In this document: positions 1 through 9,425 of the stretch, one piece after another
Position numbering within the stretch: position 1 is the stretch's first letter
Layout of the letters: the number at the start of each line of letters is the position of its first letter
Assembly (NCBI GenBank): GCA_001584585.1
Contig: LSYV01000007.1
Span: forward strand, 3,377,313-3,393,669
Source: Gonium pectorale
Lineage: Eukaryota > Chlorophyta > Chlorophyceae > Chlamydomonadales > Volvocaceae
Reading direction: 5' to 3'
DNA: 16,357 bases
Position numbers and translations under genes: made by a program
Notes under the pieces: generated by a model
Databases searched by the model: none
Told to the model about the DNA's origin: nothing
What the model saw: only the letters and a program-made list of their open reading frames with translations

Positions 1-184
1 ATCTGTGTGATGCTTTGGTTTTCGTTTTGCACCACTGGCAGCACCCCTCGAAACGTTTACGAAAACGGCACGGTCCCGTTGGGGCGAAATCGTCCCCAGC
101 CAAACGAATTTCGTGGCCTCCGGAGGAAGGGGAAACGTGCGGCCTGACGAATCCCCAAAATGGAAGATAACCAGGCTGTGTGGG

Positions 185-236
185 CTGGAGGGGAGACCGG
201 GGCGGGAGACCTGGAGGGGAGACCGGGGCGGGAGAG
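185..236. repeat. 26-bp tandem duplication
   Basis: Two adjacent 26-bp copies (185-210 and 211-236), beginning CTGGAGGGGAGACC, differ only at their last base (C versus G). The unit is strongly purine-rich on the plus strand, and the purine-rich GGGCGGGAGCGGG character continues to about 254. Near-identity of the copies points to a recent duplication. Confidence 0.9.
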
Positions 237-493
237 GAGTGGGCGGGAGCGGGAAAGCCGCGGCGTGCTGGCCCAACGGCGGCACGCAGTATCAGCCACC
301 ATGTACGATACCGTTACCAGTAGTGCGCTCCGCAACATTCTTGCATTGCTCTTGTTTGTCATTCGGGCGTTAGGCGGGCCTCTCGTGCATGGTACATCAT
401 TTGGTGGTGTTATGGCGCTCGCGCGCGGCACGGGCTAGCGTACACCGCTGTCCTAGCCAACTATGGAAAGCAAGAAACGGGACTTCTTACTTT

Positions 494-607
494 CCCAACT
501 TGCTCACCCCGCTAGGACCCGTATGAAGGTACATGCCTTTTTAGAACATTACAGCATTGTAGGATCTATCAGCCGGGTGACCAATATCGCCGTACAGGAG
601 AATGGGG
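494..607 (+). repeat. Dispersed repeat family A, copy 1
   Basis: This segment aligns with 4875-4995 in the same orientation. The shared blocks are CCCAACTT, GCTAGGA, CC(C/T)GTATG, TTTTTAG, AGGATC and GCCGTACAGG, in the same order and at similar spacing. The alignment needs small gaps and the copies are clearly diverged. No protein is recognisable in it, so I call it an old copy of a dispersed element of unknown class. Confidence 0.55.
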
Positions 608-1338
608 TTGCTGTTGGGACTTGCACATCCTGGGACAGAGAGTATCGGTAGCCATGTTGGCATGTATGTTATAGAAGCTGATGGATGGACTGCTGAGCGC
701 TGACTAATATACGTACACCACTTACGTGGGTTCCTGAAAACGTGCCCCGAGAAACCTGCCCCGTCACCAACCCCAGCCCCTACAGCTGGGAGATCACGGG
801 GGCATGTAAGTCTCTTTCCGTGTAGATAGCAAGGTTGACCGCTTGTTGCAAGCCCGCAAGTTTGCACGAGCCGCACAAACCCAGCAGCCGCCCTAGCCAT
901 GCATTCTTGAACGCAACGTTAAGGGGAGACGGCGCCAATGCTGTAGGCATTCGATCGTCTATGTTGAAGCGGGGTAGCGTGCGTCGGAAATGGGCCGCAA
1001 GGGATCCAAGGCCCGGAAGGCGCTGGAGGCGTCTCGGCGTGCAGGCAGGGCGTTCGTCGAGTTTGTGACCTTCACGTCCTTCAGCGGTGCGGCGCGCATT
1101 GTCCGGTCTACCATGTCGGGAACATGACAGTGAGAGCTTGTTTAGAAGGGCTGGTACACGCGATGCAATTTCCGTAGCAGCTGCATCGCACGCAGGGAAC
1201 GTGGGGTGCTCTTTGATGATGGACAGTGATGCTATCTTAAACATTTAGAGCATGGATTCGGGTCTTTGGAAGGGCATGGGACGGGGCATGGGAAGGGCCG
1301 GGACGAACGTCATATGTCTTGCTCTATACCCGCCCGCC

Positions 1339-1380
1339 CTATTGGAAACGTCGCGCCTTCGGGCGTGTATGACGGTAGAG
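1339..1380 (+). repeat. Dispersed repeat family B, copy 1
   Basis: The core, GGAAACGTCGCGCCTTCGGG followed by a GTGTATGACGGTAGA block, matches the reverse complement of about 13608-13655 with a few substitutions, mostly transitions. Some similarity may continue downstream into a T-rich stretch. The two copies are inverted relative to one another and about 12.3 kb apart. No coding function is apparent. Confidence 0.6.
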
Positions 1381-1560
1381 GCGGGCTCCCTCTTTCTCTG
1401 CAGATTTCTCTTTTTTTGGCATGCAACCGGCACCTGTGGTGGACGAGCGCATTCCAAGCGCCTGGTCCGTCTCCTGCAGCTGCCTGGCCAGCGTCGTGCA
1501 GCGCTACCCGGCTACGCAACGTCTGGGGTCCTCCTGGCAATTCCTGGTATCGGCACTGCA

Positions 1561-1636
1561 GCTGTCGAACAGGCAGGTACAGGCCGACCCAGGGGAGACC
1601 TTTGTCTCTCCCCTGGGCCGACCTTTCTTCGACAGC
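1561..1636. repeat. Nested inverted repeat (foldback)
   Basis: The outer arms GCTGTCGAA (1561-1569) and TTCGACAGC (1628-1636) are perfect 9-bp reverse complements. Inside them, CCCAGGGGAGA (1588-1598) and TCTCCCCTGGG (1607-1617) form a perfect 11-bp stem with an 8-base loop. The two stems are concentric, so the 76-bp segment can fold as an interrupted hairpin. It lies about 180 bp downstream of family B copy 1 and may belong to the same element. Confidence 0.8.
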
Positions 1637-2045
1637 CCATAGACAGATATCCTGCGCCCAGACGGCGTGGGGTCTGTGGCCGTGCACGTAAGAGTCCAAG
1701 AGAAATCTGAAGTGGTAGATGGCGACACTTTGGCTATCGAGCTTGGAGTTGGCCGGCAGTACTCGCGTTGCTCCGTGGGGGTCCGCCAGATCCGCAAACC
1801 CCATTATCTGCTGCCATCAGTGACTCGTCGCAAATTCAAGGTCACAATATAGCTAGTGTCTAGCGTCTATTTCGACCCCATTCTCCCACGAGACAGCAGT
1901 TGCCAAACCGACGGGCCGTTGGGTCGTTGTGGAGTTGCACCAGTTGCAACGTCGACTAGATTTTCCACTTAACAATCTCATATCACAAAGGCGCTATGCG
2001 TCCAGTTAGTGGTCAAGTGGTCGTCACTCCTCATTCGCCATCGGA

Positions 2046-4382
2046 ATGGGCACAAGAGCGCGTCGCAAATTCGGCAAGCACCGGCCGAGCGCAGCAGACA
2101 TGTTGTCGTTGCCAGTTTGTTTGCTTCTCTTGGCAGCTATGCTGTCGCCGCGCGCGACATGCCTTGAAGATCCCGCCCCATCGTCACCGGCAGCTTTGCA
2201 AACAAACGCGGGCCTTCAAGTGCAGACTGTGTTGCAACAAAGCGGAAGCCCCACTGCAGACGACCGCCGTATGCTCGCTATGGAACCTCAGAGTATTAAC
2301 CTGGGCAACGGTACCAACGCGACGATGGTCACGGTGCCCTGGTTGCAGCCGCCTGGGTGGGTCTCCCCCTACACCCACCTCCTCAACAACTTCACGGAGC
2401 TCCTCAGGTTGCGGGCATCGTCGGACAAGTGGGTCACGGTGTTCCCCCTCTCGGTGGCAGACGGCCGTGTTGGCACGCCCGAGGACGTCAAGCTGATTCG
2501 CCTGGCGCTCAACACCATATACTCGTACCGAGTGTTCGGCAAGTCTGACCATTACGTCGTTGCCGCCATGACTCCCGCCGCGGTGGAAGACTGCCTCCGC
2601 TACCGGCTCCCTTGCTACAACGCCACGCATTACGCAAAGACGCGCACCAAAGTAGACATCTATTGGGCCCGGCTACTGGTGCTGCGGGACACACTCGTCA
2701 CCGGCTTCAACATCCACTTCAGCGACCTGGACGTATCCTACCTGCGGCCCGTCATGCCCGCCATACGGAAGGTGAGGCAGGATGTGCTCGAGGGTGGTAA
2801 GTAGCACCGTGCGGTGGCGCGGCAAGGCTGATGGGGATATGAGGGAGGTGGTGAGGCGGTGTGCTGATTGTGGGGGCTTGTTTGGTCCGGCTGCTGCGGA
2901 TGCGCGCGTACGGCACGCCGGCAGGCCGGACTGAAATTGGATTCTTTTGGAGGTCAGGGCTGCTGAGTATGCATACACAGAACGCTAGCAAATAGACATG
3001 CACTGCTAGCCTCTATCTGCTAGGCACTGAAGCGAATGCTAATGCGCACGAGGCGCAGCATCTTGCTCCCGACCAAACCCTCAAATGCACATGACAGAGT
3101 TGCACACCGGCGCTGCCCGGGCGCTCGCAGGTCTTCAGCTGGAGCAACAACGCGGCCGACGGCAGCATGATGAAGGAGGAGTCGCTGAGGCCCAACCGCA
3201 GCCCTCTGTTCCTGATCAACGGGGGAGTCAAGTTGCTGCGCTCCAATGAGCGTGTGATCAAGTTCCTTGACTCGCTCATGCCGTACAAACCCACGGGAGT
3301 CCAGGTGCGTCTCTGGGTGCGCTGGCAGAAGCTAATGGAAGGGGCCACGAATCAGCTGTGCGGCAAACAGCATGGGCGGCATTGGGCTGTTTGATGCCAT
3401 CGATGGTAGGACCGGGGCACCAGCGTGGGGAGGGAAGCGTGGTGTGGGCACCAGGACGCTTGCGCAGCTTGCTGGCACGGACCGGGTACAGCGGGTTGTG
3501 TGATCTGGAACGGATTGATACGGCAGAGCCTGCGCCGCCTTCCTTGATCGTGCTTCTTTGGGCAACTCCGCGTTCAGTCGGTGGCAACAGGCGCGGGCAC
3601 GGGAATTTACTTGGGCGCCAAAATGCAGCAGGTGTTGACGACAGGGCGCCAGGGAGGTCCACGGGCGGTCATGTGCGCGTGCGGCTGCAAACGGGCTAGC
3701 AGCGCCATTGCGCGAGCTGCAGGAAATGCATGCGCGCGCGTTGGCCCGCCCGCCGTGATGCAACAAACAATTAGATTGGGTGCCGGCCACCCTTGAGCCG
3801 CTGAGCGCTGCGTCGCCCTGCTTGTGCTAGATTTATGGCTATCTTGACCGGCAGCTAGACCATACCGTACCAAACGTACCTGCCCGCAAAACAAAAACTG
3901 CAGGCAGGCCACGACTGCTCCTCCAAAACAAGGGAGTATTAATACATCCCTCGTGCCCTTCGGTTGCCTTAATGCAGACCCAAATCGCCATGACGGCTCA
4001 GTCGTACCGCACCTGGGCCCCCTGCTGCACCGAGGTCACCTGCCGTGCAGCCCAGAACGCCGGCATGGCCGCCCTCACGCCGCATCCGATGCAGTACGGA
4101 CCCGAACACCACTGCAAACCCCGCCACAACTCCGACATCTGCGGCGGATCCAACCGGCGGCTCTACGTGCACGCGATCTGCTTCGGGCCCAACGACGCGA
4201 AGGAAAGCCTCTTCAAGAATCTCAAGGCCATGTTTTTGCGGACCGATATGGGCAACCTCACGGGCCTGCAGGCGCTTCAGGATCCGTCGGCGCTTGGTCA
4301 GCCCGATGCGGAGGCCATAGCAAGGAGCGGCCTGCCGTGCCGCCATACCGCATGGGAGGGGCAACGCGGCGCTTGCGTGTGA
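2046..4382 (+). CDS. Nucleotide-diphospho-sugar transferase, GT77-like (3 exons)
   Basis: A predicted type II Golgi glycosyltransferase that would move a sugar from a nucleotide sugar onto a secreted glycoprotein or wall glycan; donor and acceptor cannot be told. Exons are 2046-2771, 3131-3304 and 3978-4382, giving 434 residues; both introns (359 and 673 bp) are GT-AG and phase 0. Residues 19-36 form a hydrophobic signal or anchor behind a basic N-terminus. The Nucleotid_trans fold follows: a DHYVVAAMTPAAVEDCL strand-helix region, a D227-L-D229 metal and nucleotide-sugar site in FSDLDVSYLRP, an NGGV block (272-275) and LYVHAICFG with H365. Several N-X-T sequons (for example NGT, NAT, NFT) agree with a lumenal domain. 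The start may instead be the ATG at 2100, which begins the hydrophobic segment directly. A second donor (GTAAGT, 2797) is possible but would break the frame to exon 2. The family call is firm; the exact subfamily is inference. Confidence 0.85.
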
Positions 4383-4500
4383 TTGTGAGGGCGGCGTTAG
4401 TTCGATGTGTGTCCATAGATGCATGTGGATGCGGGCTGGGACCTGGGAGGGGAGGCCCCGAGGGGGGTAACGAGAACTGAGCCGGGCCGCATGACGCGTA

Positions 4501-4515
4501 GCAGCAGCAGCAGCA
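4501..4515. repeat. (GCA)5 microsatellite
   Basis: Five uninterrupted GCA triplets, about 120 bp after the stop of the glycosyltransferase gene, probably within its 3' untranslated region. Confidence 0.9.
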
Positions 4516-4734
4516 GTCGACATGTCCTTGTATCCAAACTCCCTACCGGGAACTGTTGTGCCCTCCGCCAGTATATATGACCCGTAGAGCTGGCTTCCCT
4601 GTTTCTGCTGTCTCTTCTTGTTACCGAGTACCGACCGTTAGCCAATCATCAGTAGTAGGCCTCCGCGGCAAACATTTATCGCCGCGCATGCAATGTTGCG
4701 GTCGTCAGTTTGTGCACTAGACATGCCTATGTTC

Positions 4735-4752
4735 CGCCAGCCCATGCTGGCG
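4735..4752. repeat. Short perfect hairpin
   Basis: CGCCAGC (4735-4741) and GCTGGCG (4746-4752) are exact reverse complements around the loop CCAT. No T-run follows and no gene is adjacent, so no function is assigned. Confidence 0.75.
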
Positions 4753-4874
4753 TGCAAGACGTGAGGTTCAGCCGTTGAGGATGTGCGTGGTACGCGGCGC
4801 CATATCACGGCACGACGGGTGAAGGCCCACACTCAGTTGATCGGTTTCATTCACCCGGGTAGGTTGGATGGATC

Positions 4875-4995
4875 CCCAACTTCCTCGCCCAGCTAGGAGC
4901 CTGTATGTTGAAGGGGTGTATTTTTAGCACCTTGCTTCAACCGCCAAGCTGCAGGATCAACCGGTGGACTACATTGCCGTACAGGGAGATTAGGG
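4875..4995 (+). repeat. Dispersed repeat family A, copy 2
   Basis: A diverged same-orientation match to 494-607. The first 33 bases (CCCAACTTCCTCGCCCAGCT onward) align with few differences. The middle is more diverged. The end (GCCGTACAGGGAGATTAGGG) again matches closely. It lies between two genes and has no recognisable coding content. Confidence 0.55.
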
Positions 4996-5590
4996 CTTAT
5001 GTTGCCGTTGATATTCATGGTCCGCTTGTGTATAACATTACAAGCCCACAAATCACAGCCGTTTTCCTATTCAATCCAACTTCCTGGGTATCCTTACTTC
5101 AATTCTACCCAAGTCCTGGCCTTCACGCAAAAGAGCACCCTGGGACGCGCGACAGAGGCAGGATTGTGCATCTGCACTACTGCGCCCTGTCGCCGTACGT
5201 GTCGTGCTGGTGTCTGCCAACGGCCAACGGTCAAGTCAGTCAATCATGGCGTACATATCCGCCGTGGGCCAGCAGCATAAAGCCACCTGGGGTCCGGGGC
5301 ATGTCAATGGAGTGCACTGACCCACCAACGACCGGGTACAGCCTGCATTGCTCCTACTGCTCCATCCGGCTGCACCCGCTGCGCAGGGCCGGGCGGACGT
5401 GGCGTGTCATTCGTTCCCGGTCGCCCTGCCTCGCCCAGCGTGCGGACGGAGCACCAGCGCTTTCAACTACAGCACGTGTGTAGTGTTGCGCAATGCACGG
5501 ACGATTAGCGCCGAGCATTCCTGGAGTGCCGAGTTCCTCGCAGGCACCAACTGCTGTGTGTAAGCAGCAGCAGGAGAGGGAGACGCAGGG

Positions 5591-5617
5591 GGGACGCAGC
5601 TGATGCAGCTGACGCAG
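5591..5617. repeat. Short 9-bp tandem array
   Basis: Two adjacent 9-mers, CTGATGCAG (5600-5608) and CTGACGCAG (5609-5617), preceded by a third related copy ending in GACGCAG (to 5599). It lies in a purine-rich intergenic stretch. Confidence 0.6.
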
Positions 5618-6490
5618 TAGCAAGGGAACGTCTCCCCTCACGCAGCAGGATTTGCGACTCGATCACCTACTTACTTCGCTTGACCACAGGATATTGACTG
5701 CGTCCTCTGACCAAGCCCCGGGCCGCAGATAAGTTCATGACTATGTTAAATGTTATTCTGCTGCGAGTAACTGGTTGGTGGGAAACCGGTCAGCAGGAGC
5801 TCGGCCGACTCGTCCAATGCCGTTAATGATGTGGTATTGTATATAGCACCGATCGTGTTTGCTGAATGGGGCTGTTGTTGCGCACGTTGCCAGGTTGCTC
5901 TTGAGAGCATGACAGCTGAGTCGCTGCGGCTTGCAACCGTCGCCGATTATAATACATCAATAAGCGCAAATAATCATTTAAGAGCTGCTTACCTGATCAA
6001 TGTGATCCTGCTGCAACTGCCCAACCGTCCGCGACGGCTCGCCTACCTTGCAGTTGCTGCCAGAACGGTGTAATCCACGCACGTCAACATCATAGATCAA
6101 ATTAGCGTATATAGGTACGTTTAAATAAAGCGTTGCTTGTAAGATCCCTTGCCAAGTAGACAATGCAGACTCGTGTTGGAGCCTCAGCAACAAAATGGAG
6201 CTGAATGTCACGTCATAAGGCACACAGTATATCTCAGGTAGGTGTTAAGATGGGTATGTGGTCCCAACGAGGCGACGTCTTTCCGCTGGTGTTGGCATGC
6301 CATGACACACGCACTGCCGCGCCCCCTAGCAGGCGTGATGAGGCACCTTCAAACCTAAGCTGAGATCACGGCCAGTGACTCGACATCAGTTGACCGAGCC
6401 TCGGCCCTTGCACGGATCGGCTCTGCGGCAGTACCCTACCAGACGTCCCCCTATCCGAGCCTCTGGCAGTTGCTTGATTCCAGTCGTCGC

Positions 6491-9425
6491 ATGGCGCCCA
6501 GCAACTTATCCACGCTGCTGCTGAAGGAGCAGCAATGCGCTACGGGGCGGCTGGGCAACCGGCGGATGGTCATCCTGTCCATGGCTCTATGCACGGGGTT
6601 CCTCCTGTACGCCATGACCGCTTTCATGGCGCCGCGCTTCAGATTATCGCCTGGCGCACTGTGGACCGGCCCCTCCGTGCCGCGCGGGATGCATCCGCTC
6701 ACATCGCGGGGCAGGGCCTTCATCCACGAGGCCTGCGCGACCAGCGGGGACGGCGCCGGGAAGCGCTACCTGGTGACGGGGGCCGGTAGGTGCTGCGTGG
6801 CTGCTAAGTTCGCAATCGCTGCCTCTTATGGAACCGCCCAACGTAATGTATACGCGCCAAAACCGTTTCAATTGCCCCCACCGCTCCAACCACCACAACC
6901 GTCTCAACCGCCGTAACCGCCTCAATCGTCCATCCCCGGTCCCTCCCCATATTCGCAGCCGGGTTTATCGGCTTCCACGCTGCCAAGCAGTTGAAGGCGC
7001 GCGGCGAGGTCGTGATCGGCCTGGACAACTTCAACGACTACTACCCCGTCTCCCTCAAGCGCGCTCGTGCGCAGTCGCTGAGCGGCCTGGGCGTGCCGGT
7101 TCTGGGGCTGGACCTCAACGACGGGCCGGGGGTCGCCGAACTCTTCCGGCTATGCCCCTTCACCCACGTGCTGCACCTGGCGGCCCAGGCGGGCGTCCGC
7201 TACGCCGCACGGAACCCCCTCGCCTACATCCAGTCCAACCTGGCGGGGAGTGTGGTGCTGATGGAGGCGATGCGGGCGCAGCAACCCATGCCCTCGCTGG
7301 TGTACGCCTCGTCCAGCTCCGTGTACGGGCTGTCGAGGCGGTTCCCGTTCGCCGAGGACGACCGGGCAGACCAGCCGGCCAGTCTGTACGCTGCCACCAA
7401 GCGCGGCCTGGAGATGCTGGCGCACTCCTACTACAACATCTACAACATGTCCGTGACAGGTGCGCTGTGAGTGAGCGGGGACGGCGGCGCACGCATACGC
7501 GTACGGCGCACCGTGAAGGCCCTTATGTTGTGCACCTTGTCCTGAGGTGCACCACGCCCAGCTATGTCGTACGGTTGCGACCGTCACACATGCACCTGGA
7601 GTGGACCGCACATGTTGGCGTCGGGGTACTCAGGTTTCACGCCGCAGCCCGTAGGACCGTAGAAGTCAAGGCGAGGATAGTAACTGCGGCCTGCGGCTGA
7701 GAGTGTGCTGCTGCGTGCGACAATGCGGGACCCACCCACGCCCGCGCCCACGCCCGCAGGCCTGCGCTTCTTTACCGTGTACGGCCCGTGGGGCCGCCCG
7801 GACATGAGCGTCATGGCCTTCACGCGGAACATCCTGGACGGGAAGCCCATCCGGGTGTTCCAGGTGAGCAAGGTGCCGCCGCCGAGACCAGCATGGTATG
7901 ATTCTCTACTTGCGTACCTGTAGGCCGCAAAGAAAGAGAGGGCCACATGCGAGGGGCCCACATGCACCCCCTACGGACATAACGCACCCGATGACGCGGC
8001 CTCACCAGTAGGGCGGGCTGCGGCCTGGGTCTTTGCGTGCCTAAGTGGTTTGACGAAGGGGGAGTGGCCCCAAGGCACCATGCACACCGCTGCCAGCACC
8101 ACGCACCTGTCTACCTTAGCCAGCTGACGGGAGCACCTGCTGGTCGCTGAACCCCTGCCGCCCGCCTTCACCAGGGGCCCAACGGCACGGAGCTCGCCCG
8201 CGACTTCACCTTCATAGACGACATCGTCAGCGGGGTGCTGGCGTCCCTGGACACATCACCGCCTTCCGCGGACCCGAAGGTGCGGGGCGGCTGCTGCGCT
8301 CACGACGGAGGGCTGTAGCGGGCATCGCACCAGGGGTGAATGCATTTGTTGGCCTCCTTGGTTTTGACGGGCGGTGTGAGAGGGAGGGACCCATCCGAAA
8401 GGCCGGCAAAGAGTTCCGGAGGTACTATCGAAAGAAGCTCACGGATCCCGAGCCACCTTTGCGAGGGCGTAACGTGGCGTGGCATTGAGAGGGAGGGAGG
8501 CTGTCGACAGCGCGTGGCACTGATGCGAGGCGCCGTGGGTCATGCTAGAAGTCCGCCGTAACTGAGCGCGTGAAGCAGCCATGGTATCTTCGTTCGTCCC
8601 GATCGTCCGAACGAACGAACGAATGGCCGTTTTGGTGGTTTTGGACGAACGCACAGGATCCCCGTTCGGTGGTGTGAACGAACGGCAGGGCCCTTCTAGC
8701 AGGACCCTGCTATGGGCTGAACGAAAGATCCCGCCCGCAGGGCGGGTTCCACCGAAAGATCGGTGGGGTTTTTTGTGACCGTTCGTTCAGCGAACGAACG
8801 CCTGGCAGGGAAGATAACAAGGCTGGCGTGAAGGGCATGGTGTTGCGTAGGCTACATGGCAAACTCGATGCCCACGCAGGCGTAGGTAGAACAAGTCGCA
8901 TCCTGTGACAAATTGACCCAATCTTGCGGGTGTGGGCCACCTCAAATCGCAGACGACAGCAGACACGCTCTTCCGTCGACCTGCATGTGCTTGAGGGGGG
9001 GGGAGGCAGCGCCGGCCGTGCTGCCCTCCCCGCCGCCGCATCCTCACCCAGCACCCCACTGGCCCGCCCGCCCATCTGCCCGCTCGCCCGTCTGCCCGCT
9101 CGCCCGCCCTCCCGCCCCGCAGGTGAAGCCTGCCTATCGGCTGTACAACCTGGGCAACACGCAAGTGCACACCGTGACGGAGATGGTCGACACGCTGCAG
9201 GAACTGCTGGGCGCCAAGGCAATCGTCAACTACCAGCCGCTGGGGCCCACCGGGGACGTGCTGCGCACCAACGCAAATATTAGCCTGGCACACAACGACC
9301 TCGGCTACACGCCCAGGACCAACCTGCGGAAGGGGCTGGAGGAATTTGTCAAGTGGTACTTTGCATACTACGGGCCCGACGGCACACGCCGGTCTGCCGA
9401 TGAGGCCGGCTACATTCCGGATTAG
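6491..9425 (+). CDS. UDP-glucuronate 4-epimerase, Golgi type (5 exons)
   Basis: Interconverts UDP-glucuronate and UDP-galacturonate using bound NAD+, supplying galacturonate for acidic wall or matrix glycans. Exons are 6491-6785, 6959-7459, 7760-7863, 8175-8279 and 9123-9425, together 435 residues, close to plant GAE proteins. All four introns are GT-AG and every junction restores a conserved motif. A short N-terminal tail is followed by one membrane segment (about 26-47), as in type II Golgi enzymes. The Rossmann NAD site VTGAAGFIG (GxxGxxG, G97 to G103) is split by intron 1. [15 protein letters not shown] (216-222), the catalytic pair Y242/K246 in [18 protein letters not shown] (269-281), [15 protein letters not shown] and RLYNLGNT follow in the family's order. 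The ATG at 6491 is the first in frame. No TGTAA was found in the roughly 370 bp after the stop. This is the surest call in the window. Confidence 0.95.
6858..6929. repeat. Degenerate 9-bp minisatellite in epimerase intron 1
   Basis: Eight consecutive 9-base units of the form NNCAACCGN run without gaps, for example CACAACCGT (6894-6902), CTCAACCGC (6903-6911), CGTAACCGC (6912-6920) and CTCAATCGT (6921-6929). The array fills almost half of the 173-bp intron and ends about 30 bp before its acceptor. Confidence 0.75.
8589..8800. repeat. Cluster of six perfect hairpins in epimerase intron 4
   Basis: Six non-overlapping perfect inverted repeats lie in 212 bp. The stems are TTCGTTCG (8589-8596 with 8608-8615), CCGTTCG (8662-8668 with 8679-8685), GCAGGG (8685-8690 with 8705-8710, sharing one base with the previous stem), CCCGCCC (8730-8736 with 8740-8746), CCACCGA (8749-8755 with 8760-8766) and CGTTCGTTC (8780-8788 with 8792-8800). 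CGAACG or its complement CGTTCG occurs ten times. The fifth hairpin is followed by six T residues. The shape suggests a small non-autonomous mobile element with terminal foldbacks; no target duplication or transposase is visible. Confidence 0.7.
9062..9119. repeat. CCCGCTCG-type pyrimidine array before the last epimerase exon
   Basis: An imperfect short array of CTGCCCGCTCGCCCGT-like units forms a long, almost purine-poor tract that ends at the acceptor of exon 5 (AG at 9121-9122). It probably acts as the polypyrimidine tract of intron 4, extended by slippage. Confidence 0.65.

Larger units (their letters stand above)
1..2045. other. Upstream stretch without a recognisable gene; holds repeats
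   Basis: About 2 kb with no open frame resembling a known protein on either strand. The frames present are short, overlap one another on both strands, and are rich in Arg, Pro, Cys and Ser in the way shadow frames of GC-rich DNA are. It contains a 26-bp tandem duplication (185-236), one copy of a diverged dispersed repeat (about 494-607), one copy of a second dispersed repeat (about 1339-1380) and a nested foldback (1561-1636). The last few hundred bases probably include the promoter and 5' untranslated region of the glycosyltransferase gene that follows, but I see no clear TATA box or other element to anchor them. Confidence 0.6.
4383..6490. other. Intergenic stretch, no gene recognised
   Basis: About 2.1 kb between the glycosyltransferase stop and the epimerase start. 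It holds a (GCA)5 run, a short hairpin at 4735-4752, family A copy 2 and a small 9-bp tandem array. The frames in it, including one of about 190 codons from 4905, resemble no protein I know and lack a convincing splice partner. Part of it must carry the 3' end of the first gene and the promoter of the second. The nearest TGTAA downstream of the first gene is at 5559-5563, over 1.1 kb away. The part between about 5700 and 6240 is visibly more AT-rich than the rest. Confidence 0.5.

Noticed and set aside
780..1244. Minus-strand open frame of about 154 codons
   Set aside because: No recognisable motif, no splice partner and no gene neighbour on that strand. Its composition resembles a shadow frame in GC-rich DNA.
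1252..1710. Overlapping plus-strand frames of about 140-150 codons
   Set aside because: They cover the dispersed repeat B copy and the foldback, and several frames are open at once. Repeat content explains them better than a gene.
2797..2802. GTAAGT as the exon 1 donor of the GT77-like gene
   Set aside because: It would leave phase 1, whereas exon 2 needs phase 0 from its acceptor at 3130. The donor at 2772 joins the frames directly.
4905..5483. Plus-strand open frame of about 192 codons
   Set aside because: It begins inside dispersed repeat A, has no family resemblance, and shows no clear preference for G or C at third positions, unlike the real exons here.
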